In this document: piece by piece, positions 27,151-37,097 of the stretch | How the letters are laid out: every line of letters begins with the position of its first letter | Numbering within the stretch: the stretch's first letter is position 1 | Assembly (NCBI RefSeq): GCF_938074695.1 | Contig: NZ_CALJEM010000038.1 | Location: forward strand, 1 to 64,000 | DNA: 64,000 nucleotides | Source: an uncultured Thermosynechococcus sp. | GTDB taxonomy: Bacteria > Cyanobacteriota > Cyanobacteriia > Thermosynechococcales > Thermosynechococcaceae | Reading direction: 5' to 3' | Notes under the pieces: model-generated | Told to the model about the DNA's origin: nothing | The model's database searches: none | The model's input: the letters and a program-made list of their open reading frames with translations, nothing else | Position numbers and translations under genes: made by a program

Positions 27151-28878
27151 CTACCAACCAATGGCAACCCCTTCTCCCCGCGGATCGGCTGCCCCTTCCA
27201 ATTGTCCCTGATCTAAAACACGAATTAAGCTGGCATTGCCCCACGGGCGGGTTTGTTCGACCCGATAGCCCCACTGCTGCCATGTTTTGAGCCAAGGACG
27301 GGGGATGGTTGGCTCGACAAAGAGGGTATCCGGTGCCCATTGGTGATGAATGCGGGGATGACTGACAGCAGTAGCGGCATCCTGGCCTAAATCAACCACG
27401 TTCAGAAACAGTTGCAGCACCGTGGTGATGATTCGACTGCCCCCCGCTGAGCCTAGAACCATATGGAGGCGATTATCCCGTAGCACAATTGTCGGACTCA
27501 TGCTGGAGAGGGGACGCTTGCCGGGGGCAATACCATTGGCAAGGGAGCTATTGTTCGCTTGAATACCGACAACCCCAAAGAGGTTGGGTTGATTGGGGGC
27601 AATGGCAAAATCGTCCATTTCGTTGTTGAGGAGAATGCCTGTTTGGGGCACAACCACACCTGCACCAAAAGGACCATTAATTGTAAACGTCAGGCTAACC
27701 GCATTCCCTTGGGCATCCACCACATTCAGGTGACTGGTATTATCCGACTCTGCAAGTTGGATCGGGGTTGCGGGAGCAACGGCTTCTTGAGCACGGGCAC
27801 GCCGAGGGAGAATTTCTGTCACCCGCTGTTGGGCATAGCGACGACTGGTGAGGGTCGTTACGGGAACAGGCACAAAGTCACTATCCCCAAGATAACGGGC
27901 GCGATCAGCATAGGCAATTTGCATCACAGCGGCAAGGTAGTGACCGCGATCGTAGGGGGTGGAAGTAGGGGGAAGGAGTTGCCAGAGGTTGAGCATTTGC
28001 ACAAGAGCAACACCCCCAGAAGAGGGGGGTGGCATCGAACAAACTTGAAATACACGGTAGGTGCCACAGATTGGCGATCGCCAAAGGGGAGTATAAGTTC
28101 GCAAATCCTCTTGTCTGATTTTGCCCCCTTGCTTTGCCATAAAGTCCGCGATCGCGCCAGCAATCCAACCCTCATAAAAGCTTTTTGGGTCGCGGGCGAT
28201 CGCCCCCAAAGTTTTTGCCAACTCTGGCTGCCGAATGAGGGTGCCCAAGGGGGGAACTTGACCATACCTGAGGAAAATGCGCGCAGCGGTGGCATCTTGC
28301 TGAAGAACAGATTGGCGCATCGTCGCCCACTGCCGATAGCGGGAGGTAACGGCAAATCCCTGTTGGGCGGCCTGAATGGCAGGCGCCACCACCTGAGACC
28401 AAGGCAGTTGACCATAGTGTTGGTGCAAAGTGGCTAAGCCGGCAACGGTGCCGGGGGTGCCTGCGGCCAAGACGCCATCTAAACTGGCACGGGGAACTAC
28501 CTCTCCTTTCTCATTCAGATACATGGTTGGTGTTGCTTGCAGGGGGGCCCGTTCCCGAAAATCAAGGGCATGGATGGTTTGAGAGGGAGCGTGATACACA
28601 AGGGCAAAGCCACCCCCGCCAATCCCAGCAGCATAGGGTTCAACCACTGAGATCATAAATGCCGTTGCCACGGCGGCATCCACAGCATTGCCCCCTTTTT
28701 TGAGAATCTCTATCCCTACTCTTGCTGCTGCGGGTTGTGCCGCTGTAACCATTCCCCGTTGGCTAATGGTTTGGGCTGGGGTGGGTGGGGCGGGAAAAAA
28801 GGTTACCGCTAGGACAATGCCTAGGAGGGGCGATCGCCCCCACTGCCCAAGCTTCCCTAGACTAAACCCTTGTCCCAT
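27151..28878 (-). CDS. ggt: Gamma-glutamyltransferase
   Basis: Ggt removes or transfers the gamma-glutamyl group of glutathione. It is exported, then cleaved autocatalytically. The 575-aa product has a signal peptide (first 36 residues, ending TPAQT), GGNAVDAAVATAFM, GGGGFALVY, the nucleophile Thr in SDNTSHLNVVD, and PLSSMSPTIVL of the oxyanion region. Both subunits are intact. Likely periplasmic. Confidence 0.94.
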   Translation of the reverse strand: MGQGFSLGKLGQWGRSPLLGIVLAVTFFPAPPTPAQTISQRGMVTAAQPAAARVGIEILKKGGNAVDAAVATAFMISVVEPYAAGIGGGGFALVYHAPSQTIHALDFRERAPLQATPTMYLNEKGEVVPRASLDGVLAAGTPGTVAGLATLHQHYGQLPWSQVVAPAIQAAQQGFAVTSRYRQWATMRQSVLQQDATAARIFLRYGQVPPLGTLIRQPELAKTLGAIARDPKSFYEGWIAGAIADFMAKQGGKIRQEDLRTYTPLWRSPICGTYRVFQVCSMPPPSSGGVALVQMLNLWQLLPPTSTPYDRGHYLAAVMQIAYADRARYLGDSDFVPVPVTTLTSRRYAQQRVTEILPRRARAQEAVAPATPIQLAESDNTSHLNVVDAQGNAVSLTFTINGPFGAGVVVPQTGILLNNEMDDFAIAPNQPNLFGVVGIQANNSSLANGIAPGKRPLSSMSPTIVLRDNRLHMVLGSAGGSRIITTVLQLFLNVVDLGQDAATAVSHPRIHHQWAPDTLFVEPTIPRPWLKTWQQWGYRVEQTRPWGNASLIRVLDQGQLEGAADPRGEGVAIGW

Positions 28879-28977
28879 AATTGATTTGGCTCAAAACTGC
28901 TGCGGAACGCCAGCCTGTAAAATACACGAAAAGAGGATTATTGCAAAATCTATCAACCGCCAAGATTCATTTTTGTC

Positions 28978-30807
28978 ATGCCAAATTCACTTTTAGAAAC
29001 CAGTTGGTGGGTGCCCTGTTATGGTTTGGTGGGTGCAGCCCTAACACTGCCCTGGGCCACCGGTTATGTGCGGCGCACCGGCCCTCGACCTGCTGCCTAC
29101 TTTAACCTGCTCATGACCTTCGCTGCCTTTGTCCATGGCTTTTTTCTGTTGCAACAAACTCGCAGTGGCGCCACCACAACAATTGTTTGGCATTGGCTGC
29201 AAGCGCCCGGTCTAGACCTCTCCTTTTCGATTCTGGTCAATAGTGTCACCACCGCGGCAATGGAACTGGTGACGGGTCTGAGTATCTTGGCACAAATTTT
29301 TGCCCTTGGCTACCTGGAAAAGGACTGGGGCATGGCGCGGTTCTTTGCCCTCATGGGCTTTTTTGAAGCAGCCCTCAGTGGCATTGCCATCAGTAACTCC
29401 CTTCTACTTAGCTATGGCCTATTGGAGATGCTGACCCTCTCGACGTATTTGCTCGTTGGCTTTTGGTATGCTCAGCCGCTCGTGGTCAAAGCTGCACGGG
29501 ATGCCTTTCTCACGAAACGGGTAGGGGATATTCTCCTGCTGATGGGGGTCGTTGCTGTGGGGAGCCTTGCGGGCAGCTATGATTTTCCCGATCTCTATGA
29601 ATGGGCAGAACAGGTTAACTTACCGCAGGGTTGGGGCTTTTTACTGGGCTTGGCTCTCATTGCCGGTCCTACGGGGAAATGCGCCCAAGTGCCTTTACAC
29701 CTCTGGCTGGATGAAGCAATGGAAGCCCCTAACCCTGCCTCAATCATGCGGAATTCGGTGGTGGTGGCTGCGGGTGCCTATATCCTGATTAAGCTACAGC
29801 CGATTCTTGTAGCTTGCCCAGGGGCAAATGCACTGTTGATTCTCATCGGTGCGGTGACGGCCATTAGTGAGTCGCTTGTCTCCATTGCTCAAATTGACAT
29901 TAAACGCGCACTGTCTCACTCGACAAGTGCGTATCTGGGACTGGTCTTCATCGGTGTCGGCACGAACTGGACAGACTTTGCCCTGTTTGTATTGCTGACC
30001 CACGCGATCGCCAAGGCATTGCTCTTTATGAGTATTGGCAGCGTGATTATGACCACTAACTGTCAGGATTTAACGGAATTGGGCGGCCTAGGGGGACGGA
30101 TGCCGGCCACCAGTTCGGCTTTTGTTGTTGGCGGTTTGTCCCTCATTGGCTGTCTGCCCCTTGGGGGTTTTTGGGCTTTCTATCGGGGTATAGACTACTA
30201 TTGGCCCGACCTCCCTTGGCTAGTGGGCTTGATTTTGCTGGTGAATCTGTTGACGGCGGTAAACCTCACCCGTGTCTTTCGCTTAGTCTTTTTAGGTCCT
30301 ACGCAACCCAAAACCCGCCGTGCCCCTGAAGTGCCTTGGCCTTTAGCTGTGCCGATGGTAACGTTGAGTGTTTTGAATTTGCTGGTGCCCTTTATCTTGC
30401 AGCGAGTGCAGTTGTTGCCGGAGACAATTGACTGGAGAATTGTGGCTCTCTTGGTGGTGTCCGGCGGAGCGGGGATTCTTTTGGGCGGCTTTGTGACCCT
30501 CAAGCGCAGTTGGACGCGCTCCATTAAGGTGCCCTTACGCTTTGTGCAGGATCTGCTGGCCTACGACTTTTACATTGAGGAACTCTACCGTTATACCGTG
30601 GTTTGGGCAGTGCGATCCCTCTCGCAGTTGAGCGCCTGGGTGGATCGCCAGATTGTGGATCGAATTGTGAATACCACGGGTGTGGCCTCCCTTGTCGGAG
30701 GGGAGTTGCTGAAGTACAGTGCCAGTGGTCAATCCCAAGCCTATTTACTGCTGGTATTTATTGGTGTGGCGATTCTTGGGGGGGCGATCGCATGGCTACT
30801 CCTGTAA
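28978..30807 (+). CDS. ndhF4: NDH-1 subunit NdhF4 (CO2-uptake type)
   Basis: A 609-aa antiporter-like membrane subunit of NDH-1, with the conserved proton-channel features LWLDEAMEAPNPASIMRNSVVV and IDIKRALSHSTSAYLGLVF, and a C-terminal lateral-helix region. Divergent NdhF proteins of this type form the CO2-converting complexes NDH-1MS and NDH-1MS'. The F4 rather than F3 label is inferred from the third gene, which is CupB-like. No strong ribosome-binding site precedes ATG 28978. ndhD4 overlaps its end. Confidence 0.8.
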   Translation: MPNSLLETSWWVPCYGLVGAALTLPWATGYVRRTGPRPAAYFNLLMTFAAFVHGFFLLQQTRSGATTTIVWHWLQAPGLDLSFSILVNSVTTAAMELVTGLSILAQIFALGYLEKDWGMARFFALMGFFEAALSGIAISNSLLLSYGLLEMLTLSTYLLVGFWYAQPLVVKAARDAFLTKRVGDILLLMGVVAVGSLAGSYDFPDLYEWAEQVNLPQGWGFLLGLALIAGPTGKCAQVPLHLWLDEAMEAPNPASIMRNSVVVAAGAYILIKLQPILVACPGANALLILIGAVTAISESLVSIAQIDIKRALSHSTSAYLGLVFIGVGTNWTDFALFVLLTHAIAKALLFMSIGSVIMTTNCQDLTELGGLGGRMPATSSAFVVGGLSLIGCLPLGGFWAFYRGIDYYWPDLPWLVGLILLVNLLTAVNLTRVFRLVFLGPTQPKTRRAPEVPWPLAVPMVTLSVLNLLVPFILQRVQLLPETIDWRIVALLVVSGGAGILLGGFVTLKRSWTRSIKVPLRFVQDLLAYDFYIEELYRYTVVWAVRSLSQLSAWVDRQIVDRIVNTTGVASLVGGELLKYSASGQSQAYLLLVFIGVAILGGAIAWLLL

Positions 30808-32288
30808 TGCCGCTGTTGAGTCTCCTCCTCTGGGTGCCCTTGCTCGGTGCAGTGGCTCTCACTCTATTACCCTCTGAAACAAGGGGACAAACCTATCGCA
30901 CTTTGGCAGCCATAGTGATCGCGATCGCCCTTGGGGTGAGTCTCGCGATCGCTCGCCTGTTTGATCCGAGTAATGCGGCGCCGCAATTAATAGAGGTGAT
31001 TCCCTGGTTAGAGCCACTGGGGTTGAGCTATCGCCTGAGTGTGGATGGTCTGTCGCTGCCGCTATTGGTTTTGAATAACTTCCTAACATTGATTGCCCTG
31101 TTGGCCACCTCTGTCCATCTGCCCCGTCCTCGGTTGTATTACCCCCTGGTACTGCTGTTGAATGCTGGCGTCAGTGGTGCCTTTTTGGCCGACAATTTGC
31201 TGCTCTTTTTCCTCTTTTATGAATTGGAGTTGATTCCCCTGTATCTTTTGATTGCGATTTGGGGTGGGGCACGGCGCAGTTATGCAGCCACGAAGTTTTT
31301 GATTTATACGGCTCTTTCTGGGGTGCTGCTTCTAGCGGGCTTTCTGGGATTGGTGTGGTTAGCCGATGCTCCCTCCTTTGATTTTGATCCCCAGTTGTCA
31401 ACCCTACTGCCCTTGAGTTCGCAAGTGATCCTACTGGGGCTGATTTTAGTGGGGTTTGGTATTAAGATTCCCCTCGTGCCCTTCCATACTTGGCTACCGG
31501 ATGCCCACGTTGAAGCCTCCACCCCCATTTCAGTTCTACTCGCAGGGGTACTCCTCAAACTGGGTACCTATGGGTTGGTGCGCTTTGGCGTGCAGTTATT
31601 CCCCCAAGCATGGCAGGTGTTAGCGCCCCTATTGGCCACGTGGGCGGTGGTCAGCGTCCTCTACGGTTCCCTGATGGCGATCGCCCAAACGGATATGAAA
31701 AAAATGGTGGCCTACAGCTCCATTGGGCATATGGGGTTTGTCCTTTTGGCCACTGCAACGGCCACACCCTTGAGTATTCTGGCAGCCATTGCCCAGATGA
31801 TGAGCCACGGGCTAATTTCCGCTCTCCTTTTTCTGCTGGTGGGGGTTGTCTATGAAAAAACCGGCAGTCGCAACATTGAGGTGCTACGGGGATTGCTGAA
31901 CCCAGAGCGGGGTTTACCCCTCATTGGCAGCTTGATGATTGTCGGTGTCATGGCCAGTGGCGGGATCCCCGGTATGGTTGGCTTTGTTGCCGAGTTCTTG
32001 ATCTTTCGCAGCAGTTTTCTCACCTTTCCGGTGCAGACGCTCCTGTGTATGGTGGGAACAGGCTTGACGGCCGTGTATTTTCTGTTGCTGGTGAACCGCG
32101 TCTTTTTTGGTCGGCTACCCAATGAGCTAACGGATTTACCCCCAGTTGCTTGGGGCGATCGCCTACCCAGCCTAATCTTGGCCACGCTAATCTTAATGTT
32201 AGGAATTGCTCCCAACTGGTTGATTCACTGGAGCAAAACCACCGTTGATTTGCTAACCCCCACTGTTGTGACACTGCCCACCCTATGA
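30792..32288 (+). CDS. ndhD4: NDH-1 subunit NdhD4 (CO2-uptake type)
   Basis: A 498-aa antiporter-like NDH-1 subunit with about 14 membrane segments. It carries NdhD/NuoM motifs: LLFFLFYELELIPLYLLI, VPFHTWLPDAHVEASTPISVLLAGVLLKLG and IAQTDMKKMVAYSSIGHMGFV. ATG 30792 follows a G-rich site by 7 nt; the later ATG 30807 overlaps the ndhF4 stop as TAATG. Either implies coupled translation. With NdhF4 it forms the distal membrane arm that drives CO2 hydration. Confidence 0.82.
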   Translation: MATPVMPLLSLLLWVPLLGAVALTLLPSETRGQTYRTLAAIVIAIALGVSLAIARLFDPSNAAPQLIEVIPWLEPLGLSYRLSVDGLSLPLLVLNNFLTLIALLATSVHLPRPRLYYPLVLLLNAGVSGAFLADNLLLFFLFYELELIPLYLLIAIWGGARRSYAATKFLIYTALSGVLLLAGFLGLVWLADAPSFDFDPQLSTLLPLSSQVILLGLILVGFGIKIPLVPFHTWLPDAHVEASTPISVLLAGVLLKLGTYGLVRFGVQLFPQAWQVLAPLLATWAVVSVLYGSLMAIAQTDMKKMVAYSSIGHMGFVLLATATATPLSILAAIAQMMSHGLISALLFLLVGVVYEKTGSRNIEVLRGLLNPERGLPLIGSLMIVGVMASGGIPGMVGFVAEFLIFRSSFLTFPVQTLLCMVGTGLTAVYFLLLVNRVFFGRLPNELTDLPPVAWGDRLPSLILATLILMLGIAPNWLIHWSKTTVDLLTPTVVTLPTL

Positions 32289-33430
32289 CATTACTTCGTC
32301 CGACGCTTACCTCCCACTCTCCTGAGTTGCGGACTGTGATTTTAGAGCGACTGCTGCGGGGTCAAGCCCTGTTGCCGGATACACCAACCCATGTCATGGA
32401 AGTGGTGGGCATTCTCAAAAGCTATGGGGTAGTGCTCAAAGCCTACGCCGAAAACCTCTGTGACATTAGTGAGCGGCAGTTCCTGGTGCTCTTTCCCTTT
32501 TTTAAGTACTTTAATGGCGAAATTACCATTCCCAAGCTACTGCGCCACTGGTGGCACGACCGCATTAACTATGAGTATGCCGAATACTGCATGCGCGCCA
32601 TGATGTGGCATGGGGGTGGGGGTCTTGATGCCTTCTTGGATTCGGCAGAATTTCGCCAATTAGCCGGCAAGGCAATTGCGGCTAAGCTGCGGGGCAATCC
32701 CCTCATGCAACTGCTAAATCAGCTCTTTCCAGAATTTTTGCTGGAAACGGTGCGGATGCTTTGCTACTACAGTGGCTTGGGGCAGTTTTGGACGGTGATG
32801 TATCCCATTTTCTTGACCTTGAGCGATCGCTACGATGCGGGTGAGATTCGCAGTATTCCCGATGTGGTGGATCACATTCGCGCCGGTCTAATTGCGGAGG
32901 CGCATCGCCCCATTACCTACAGCGTCAAAATCCACGGTCAAACCTACGACATCCTCCCCCCCAGTGCCAACCTTACCTTTCTAGCCGACACGGCCATTCC
33001 CTACATCGAAGCGGTCTTCCTGCGGGGCACCCCCTTCTTTGGCTTGGTTTCCTTCAACGCCCAAGCCCAGCAAATTTCCCGCGAGCAAGCGGAGTTTAGC
33101 TATGGTGCTCTCTTTGCCGATCCCATTCCCACGGGTGCTGCCGGCATTCCCCCCACCCTCCTAATGCAGGATATGCGGCACTATCTCCCCCCCTATCTAC
33201 TGGAGTTCTATCGCCGCCACGGTCGGGGAGAAGGCGATTTGCGGGTGAAAATCTGCCAGACCTTCCAAAAGTCAATGTTTTGCGTCACCACAGCAGCAAT
33301 CACTGCCCTTGCCCCCTATCCCTGGACGACCACTGACCCCCAAGAGCAAGCTGCCAATCGTGCCTTCTACGAAACATGGCTGGATCGCCTCGAAACCTCC
33401 CGCCTCTGGAGTGTTCAAATGGGCAATTAA
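32285..33430 (+). CDS. cupB: CO2 hydration protein CupB (ChpX)
   Basis: CupA and CupB are the subunits thought to hydrate CO2 to bicarbonate on the NDH-1 complex. This 381-aa protein has the family core LPDTPTHVMEVVGILKSYG, RHWWHDRINYEYAEYCMRAM with its His and Arg, and GIPPTLLMQDMRHYLPPYL. It lacks the roughly 50-residue insertion that CupA has after FPFFKYF, so I call it CupB, the partner of the constitutive lower-affinity NDH-1MS'. The ATG overlaps the ndhD4 TGA by 4 bp. Confidence 0.82.
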   Translation: MTLLRPTLTSHSPELRTVILERLLRGQALLPDTPTHVMEVVGILKSYGVVLKAYAENLCDISERQFLVLFPFFKYFNGEITIPKLLRHWWHDRINYEYAEYCMRAMMWHGGGGLDAFLDSAEFRQLAGKAIAAKLRGNPLMQLLNQLFPEFLLETVRMLCYYSGLGQFWTVMYPIFLTLSDRYDAGEIRSIPDVVDHIRAGLIAEAHRPITYSVKIHGQTYDILPPSANLTFLADTAIPYIEAVFLRGTPFFGLVSFNAQAQQISREQAEFSYGALFADPIPTGAAGIPPTLLMQDMRHYLPPYLLEFYRRHGRGEGDLRVKICQTFQKSMFCVTTAAITALAPYPWTTTDPQEQAANRAFYETWLDRLETSRLWSVQMGN

Positions 33431-33489
33431 GCAAGGCTCAGGCCGCGATAAGATAGTATGGCAGTTCATCTCCCTCCATTGACAATAAA

Positions 33490-34767
33490 ATGACCCACAT
33501 TGATTGGCTTGCGCAAACGGATCCCTTGGTTGCTGAAATGGTACAGCGGGAACTCCAACGGCAGCGGCAACACCTTGAACTGATTGCCAGCGAGAACTTT
33601 ACTTCTCCTGCGGTGATGGCCGCTCAAGGCACAGTTCTCACCAACAAATATGCCGAGGGCTTGCCCGGCAAACGCTACTACGGTGGCTGCGAATTTGTGG
33701 ATGAAGTAGAGCAATTGGCCATTGATCGCGCCAAGGAACTCTTTGGTGCTGCCCACGCCAACGTTCAGCCCCACTCCGGTGCCCAAGCCAATTTTGCCGT
33801 CTTTTTGGCACTGCTCAATCCGGGCGATACGATCATGGGCATGGACTTGTCCCACGGCGGCCATCTCACCCACGGTTCGCCCGTCAACGTTTCCGGCAAA
33901 TGGTTTAACGTGATCCACTACGGTGTCCACCCTGAAACGGAACGCCTCGATATGGATCAGGTGCGGGATTTAGCGCAGCGGCATCGTCCCAAGCTCATTA
34001 TCTGCGGCTATTCCGCCTATCCTCGGCAGATTCCCTTTGCCGAGTTTCGCCAAATTGCCGATGAGGTGGGGGCTTACTTAATGGCTGATATTGCCCACAT
34101 TGCCGGTTTGGTTGCCACGGGTCACCATCCTAACCCCGTGCCCATTTGTGATGTAGTCACCACCACCACCCACAAAACTCTGCGCGGCCCTCGCGGCGGC
34201 CTCATTCTTACCCGTGATGAAGAGTTGGGCAAAAAACTGGATAAGGCTGTCTTTCCCGGTAGCCAAGGCGGGCCATTGGAACACGTGATTGCTGCTAAAG
34301 CTGTGGCCTTTGGTGAAGCCCTCAAGCCAGAATTCAAAGCCTACTCTGGTCAAGTCATCCGCAATGCCCAAGCCCTCGCTGCCGGACTGCAGGCACGCCA
34401 ACTGCGTCTTGTTTCTGGCGGAACCGATAACCACTTGATGCTCATTGACCTGCGATCGGTGAACCTGACGGGCAAAGAAGCCGATCGCCTGATGGGGGAA
34501 ATTAATATCACCACTAACAAAAATACAATCCCCTTTGATCCGGCCTCTCCCTTTGTTACCAGTGGTCTGCGGTTAGGAACACCTGCGTTGACAACCCGCG
34601 GCTTCACTGAAGCTGAGTTTAGGGAAATCGCCGAAATTATTAGCGATCGCCTACATGCTCCCACCGATGAAGCCGTCAAGCACCGCTGCCGTGAGCGGGT
34701 GGCAGCTCTCTGCACCAAATTTCCCCTTTATCCTCACTTGCCATTGCCGCAACCGGTGCTAGCCTGA
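33490..34767 (+). CDS. glyA: Serine hydroxymethyltransferase
   Basis: GlyA interconverts serine and glycine with tetrahydrofolate; in cyanobacteria it also serves photorespiratory glycine. The 425-aa product shows [34 protein letters not shown], the PLP-lysine motif [14 protein letters not shown], and [15 protein letters not shown]. Full length. A terminator-like hairpin follows. Confidence 0.97.
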   Translation: MTHIDWLAQTDPLVAEMVQRELQRQRQHLELIASENFTSPAVMAAQGTVLTNKYAEGLPGKRYYGGCEFVDEVEQLAIDRAKELFGAAHANVQPHSGAQANFAVFLALLNPGDTIMGMDLSHGGHLTHGSPVNVSGKWFNVIHYGVHPETERLDMDQVRDLAQRHRPKLIICGYSAYPRQIPFAEFRQIADEVGAYLMADIAHIAGLVATGHHPNPVPICDVVTTTTHKTLRGPRGGLILTRDEELGKKLDKAVFPGSQGGPLEHVIAAKAVAFGEALKPEFKAYSGQVIRNAQALAAGLQARQLRLVSGGTDNHLMLIDLRSVNLTGKEADRLMGEINITTNKNTIPFDPASPFVTSGLRLGTPALTTRGFTEAEFREIAEIISDRLHAPTDEAVKHRCRERVAALCTKFPLYPHLPLPQPVLA

Positions 34768-34789
34768 AGGGGAATCCTGCCCCTTTCTT
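34767..34789 (+). terminator. Weak terminator-like hairpin after glyA
   Basis: AAGGGG-AATCCTG-CCCCTT forms a 6-bp stem starting at the glyA stop, followed by TCTT. The short T tract makes efficient termination doubtful. Confidence 0.4.
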
Positions 34790-34795
34790 GAGCAG

Positions 34796-35842
34796 ATGCT
34801 GTACCACCTGATTGCCTTTCTTGCTGCCATTGCCGTTGTCCTCTTGGTCACCCCCATTGTCAATGACCTTGGACATAAAGCTGGGTTTGTCGATCAACCC
34901 AATGAGCGCAAGATTCACACTCGCCCGATGGTGCGCCTCGGAGGCGTCTCTATCTTTCTCGGTAATCTGGTGGCACTACTCATTGTCTGGAATGCGGGCG
35001 GGTTCGGTGTCCTCCCTCAGCCAGCGGAGTATGAAATTTGGGGCGTTACCCTAGGGGGAGTGGCCTTTTTCCTCATTGGCTTAGCGGATGATCTTCTCAC
35101 TTTACCGGCGCTTCTACGCCTTGTCCTGCAATTTCTGGTGGCGGGGATTGTCTGGGCGGTGGGCGTGAAAATTCGCATTATTACTGTGCCCTTTGTGGGC
35201 ATGGTTGACCTCGGCTGGCTCAGTTTACCCCTGACCACGGTCTGGCTGGTGGGGATTGCCAATGCCATTAACTTCATTGACGGTGTGGATGGTCTAGCAG
35301 CGGGGGTGTCCGGTATTGCCGCGTCTGCAATGTTTTTCGTCTGTATGCTTATGGGCGAGCCAGAGGCAGGACTTTTGGCTGCGGCTCTAGCAGGGGGTGC
35401 ACTGGGCTTTTTGCGCTATAACTTTAATCCTGCCCAAATTTTCATGGGGGATGGGGGTGCCTACTTCATGGGGTTTACCCTTGCAGGATTGGGGGTCATT
35501 GGTCTGGTTAAAGCCTATACAGCGGTGGCTATTCTAGTGCCTCTGTTGATTCTGGCAGTGCCGATTGTGGATACATCAACCGTTGTTTTTAACCGCCTCC
35601 TGAAGGGGCAATCTCCCTTTGCTCCTGACAAGAGACACTTACACCATCGCCTTCTTAAGGCCGGTCTTTCGCAGCGGGTAACGGTACTGTTTATCTACTG
35701 CTTGACGCTGTGGGTGGGTAGTCTTGCTTTGGCTTTGGCGGGTTTACCGGGGGGATGGGGCTATGCGGTGGCGGCGTCCCTTTTAATGGGCTTTGCTTCA
35801 TGGTATGTCTGGCAGCGAGTGCGCAGCAGCGAAAATGACTGA
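34796..35842 (+). CDS. WecA/TagO-type undecaprenyl-phosphate glycosyl-1-phosphate transferase
   Basis: A 348-aa polytopic membrane enzyme of the MraY/WecA family, which places a sugar-1-phosphate (usually GlcNAc-1-P) on undecaprenyl phosphate to start surface polysaccharide synthesis. Motifs: FVDQPNERKIHTRPMVRLGG, the metal-binding NFIDGVDGLAAG, NFNPAQIFMGDGGAYFMGF and DKRHLHHRLL. The HLHHRL loop favours WecA over MraY. cinA starts inside its last codons. Confidence 0.87.
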   Translation: MLYHLIAFLAAIAVVLLVTPIVNDLGHKAGFVDQPNERKIHTRPMVRLGGVSIFLGNLVALLIVWNAGGFGVLPQPAEYEIWGVTLGGVAFFLIGLADDLLTLPALLRLVLQFLVAGIVWAVGVKIRIITVPFVGMVDLGWLSLPLTTVWLVGIANAINFIDGVDGLAAGVSGIAASAMFFVCMLMGEPEAGLLAAALAGGALGFLRYNFNPAQIFMGDGGAYFMGFTLAGLGVIGLVKAYTAVAILVPLLILAVPIVDTSTVVFNRLLKGQSPFAPDKRHLHHRLLKAGLSQRVTVLFIYCLTLWVGSLALALAGLPGGWGYAVAASLLMGFASWYVWQRVRSSEND

Positions 35843-37097
35843 AACAATGAGTGCAGAAATTATTTGCGTGGGCACGGAATTGCTCCTCGGGGAGATTCTC
35901 AACAGTAATGCCCAGTTTTTAGCGCAACAACTGGCGAGCTTAGGCATTCCCCACTATTACCAAACTGTGGTTGGCGACAATCCCACGCGGATTAAAAAAG
36001 TCGTGGCCATTGCCTGCGATCGCGCCCGTCTGTTGATTTTCACCGGCGGCCTTGGCCCCACTCCCGATGATCTCACCACCGAAACCCTAGCGGATTTTTT
36101 TCAAGCCCCCCTGGAAGAGCGCCCGGAAATTATTGCTGACCTAGAACGCAAGTATGCCCATCGCGGCGGCTTCAGCCCCAGTAATCGCAAGCAAGCCCTC
36201 TTGCCGGTAGGGGCACAGATTCTCCCCAATCCCCTGGGAACAGCCCCCGGCATGATCTGGCAGCCGCGCACAGGTCTCATCATTCTCACCTTTCCCGGCG
36301 TGCCTGCGGAAATGAAACGGATGTGGCAAGAAACGGCAGTGCCTTTTTTACGCTCCCAAGGCTGGGGAAAAGAGGTCATTTACAGCCGTGTGCTGCGGTT
36401 TTGGGGTATTCCCGAAGCCCTGCTGGCCGAAAAAGTGGCGGCTCAAATTGCCCGAGAGCACCCCACGGTGGCTCCCTATGCAAGCAACGGTGAAACCCGC
36501 CTCCGCATTACCGTACGTGCCAAGGATGAAGCAACGGCTCAACAACTGATTCAGCCGGTCGAAGCAGAAATTCGCCAAATTACCGGCATGGATTGCTACG
36601 GCGTTGATGAAGATACGCTCGCATCTGTGGTTGCTCGCCTTCTCCAAGAGCGACACCAAACCGTGGCCGTGGCGGAGTCCTGTACGGGCGGCGGCCTTGG
36701 GGAAATGCTGACCCGCCTAGCGGGGAGTTCCCTCTACTTCAAGGGGGGCGTCATCGCCTATGCAAATGAAGTGAAGGTGAATCTACTGGGCGTTGATGCT
36801 CAGGTCTTACACCAGCTGGGGGCTGTGAGTGCGGAGGTGGCCGCCCAAATGGCGCTGGGGGTTAAGGCCCGCTTGGCCAGTGATTGGGGCATTAGTATTA
36901 CGGGGATTGCAGGGCCGGGGGGAGCAACGCCCACTAAACCTGTGGGGCTGGTCTATATTGGCGTGGCATTGCCCAATGGCGAAGTGATTACCCATGAATT
37001 TCGCCTCAGTGGTCAACGCGGCCGGGATTGGGTGCGGCAGTTGAGTGTAATGAATGCCTTGGATGTATTGCGGCGGCAACTCTTGATGAACCCATGA
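35835..37097 (+). CDS. cinA: CinA family protein (ADP-ribose pyrophosphatase/NMN amidase)
   Basis: A 420-aa two-domain protein. The N-terminal MoaB-like domain (IICVGTELLLGEILNSNAQ, FTGGLGPTPDDLT) is linked with ADP-ribose pyrophosphatase activity. The C-terminal domain (VAVAESCTGGGLGEMLTR, GITGIAGPGG) is the nicotinamide-nucleotide amidase used to recycle NAD. The start ATG 35835 overlaps the previous gene by 8 bp; the track start is longer but lies inside that gene. Confidence 0.93.
   Translation: MTETMSAEIICVGTELLLGEILNSNAQFLAQQLASLGIPHYYQTVVGDNPTRIKKVVAIACDRARLLIFTGGLGPTPDDLTTETLADFFQAPLEERPEIIADLERKYAHRGGFSPSNRKQALLPVGAQILPNPLGTAPGMIWQPRTGLIILTFPGVPAEMKRMWQETAVPFLRSQGWGKEVIYSRVLRFWGIPEALLAEKVAAQIAREHPTVAPYASNGETRLRITVRAKDEATAQQLIQPVEAEIRQITGMDCYGVDEDTLASVVARLLQERHQTVAVAESCTGGGLGEMLTRLAGSSLYFKGGVIAYANEVKVNLLGVDAQVLHQLGAVSAEVAAQMALGVKARLASDWGISITGIAGPGGATPTKPVGLVYIGVALPNGEVITHEFRLSGQRGRDWVRQLSVMNALDVLRRQLLMNP

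Noticed and set aside
27559-28437. 292-aa plus-strand ORF inside ggt
   Set aside because: It is fully antisense to a clear gamma-glutamyltransferase gene and its translation has no family-like motifs; a shadow ORF of GC-rich coding DNA.
32285-33430. Calling the third NDH operon gene CupA
   Set aside because: The protein lacks the insertion after FPFFKYF expected in CupA and is about 60 residues too short.
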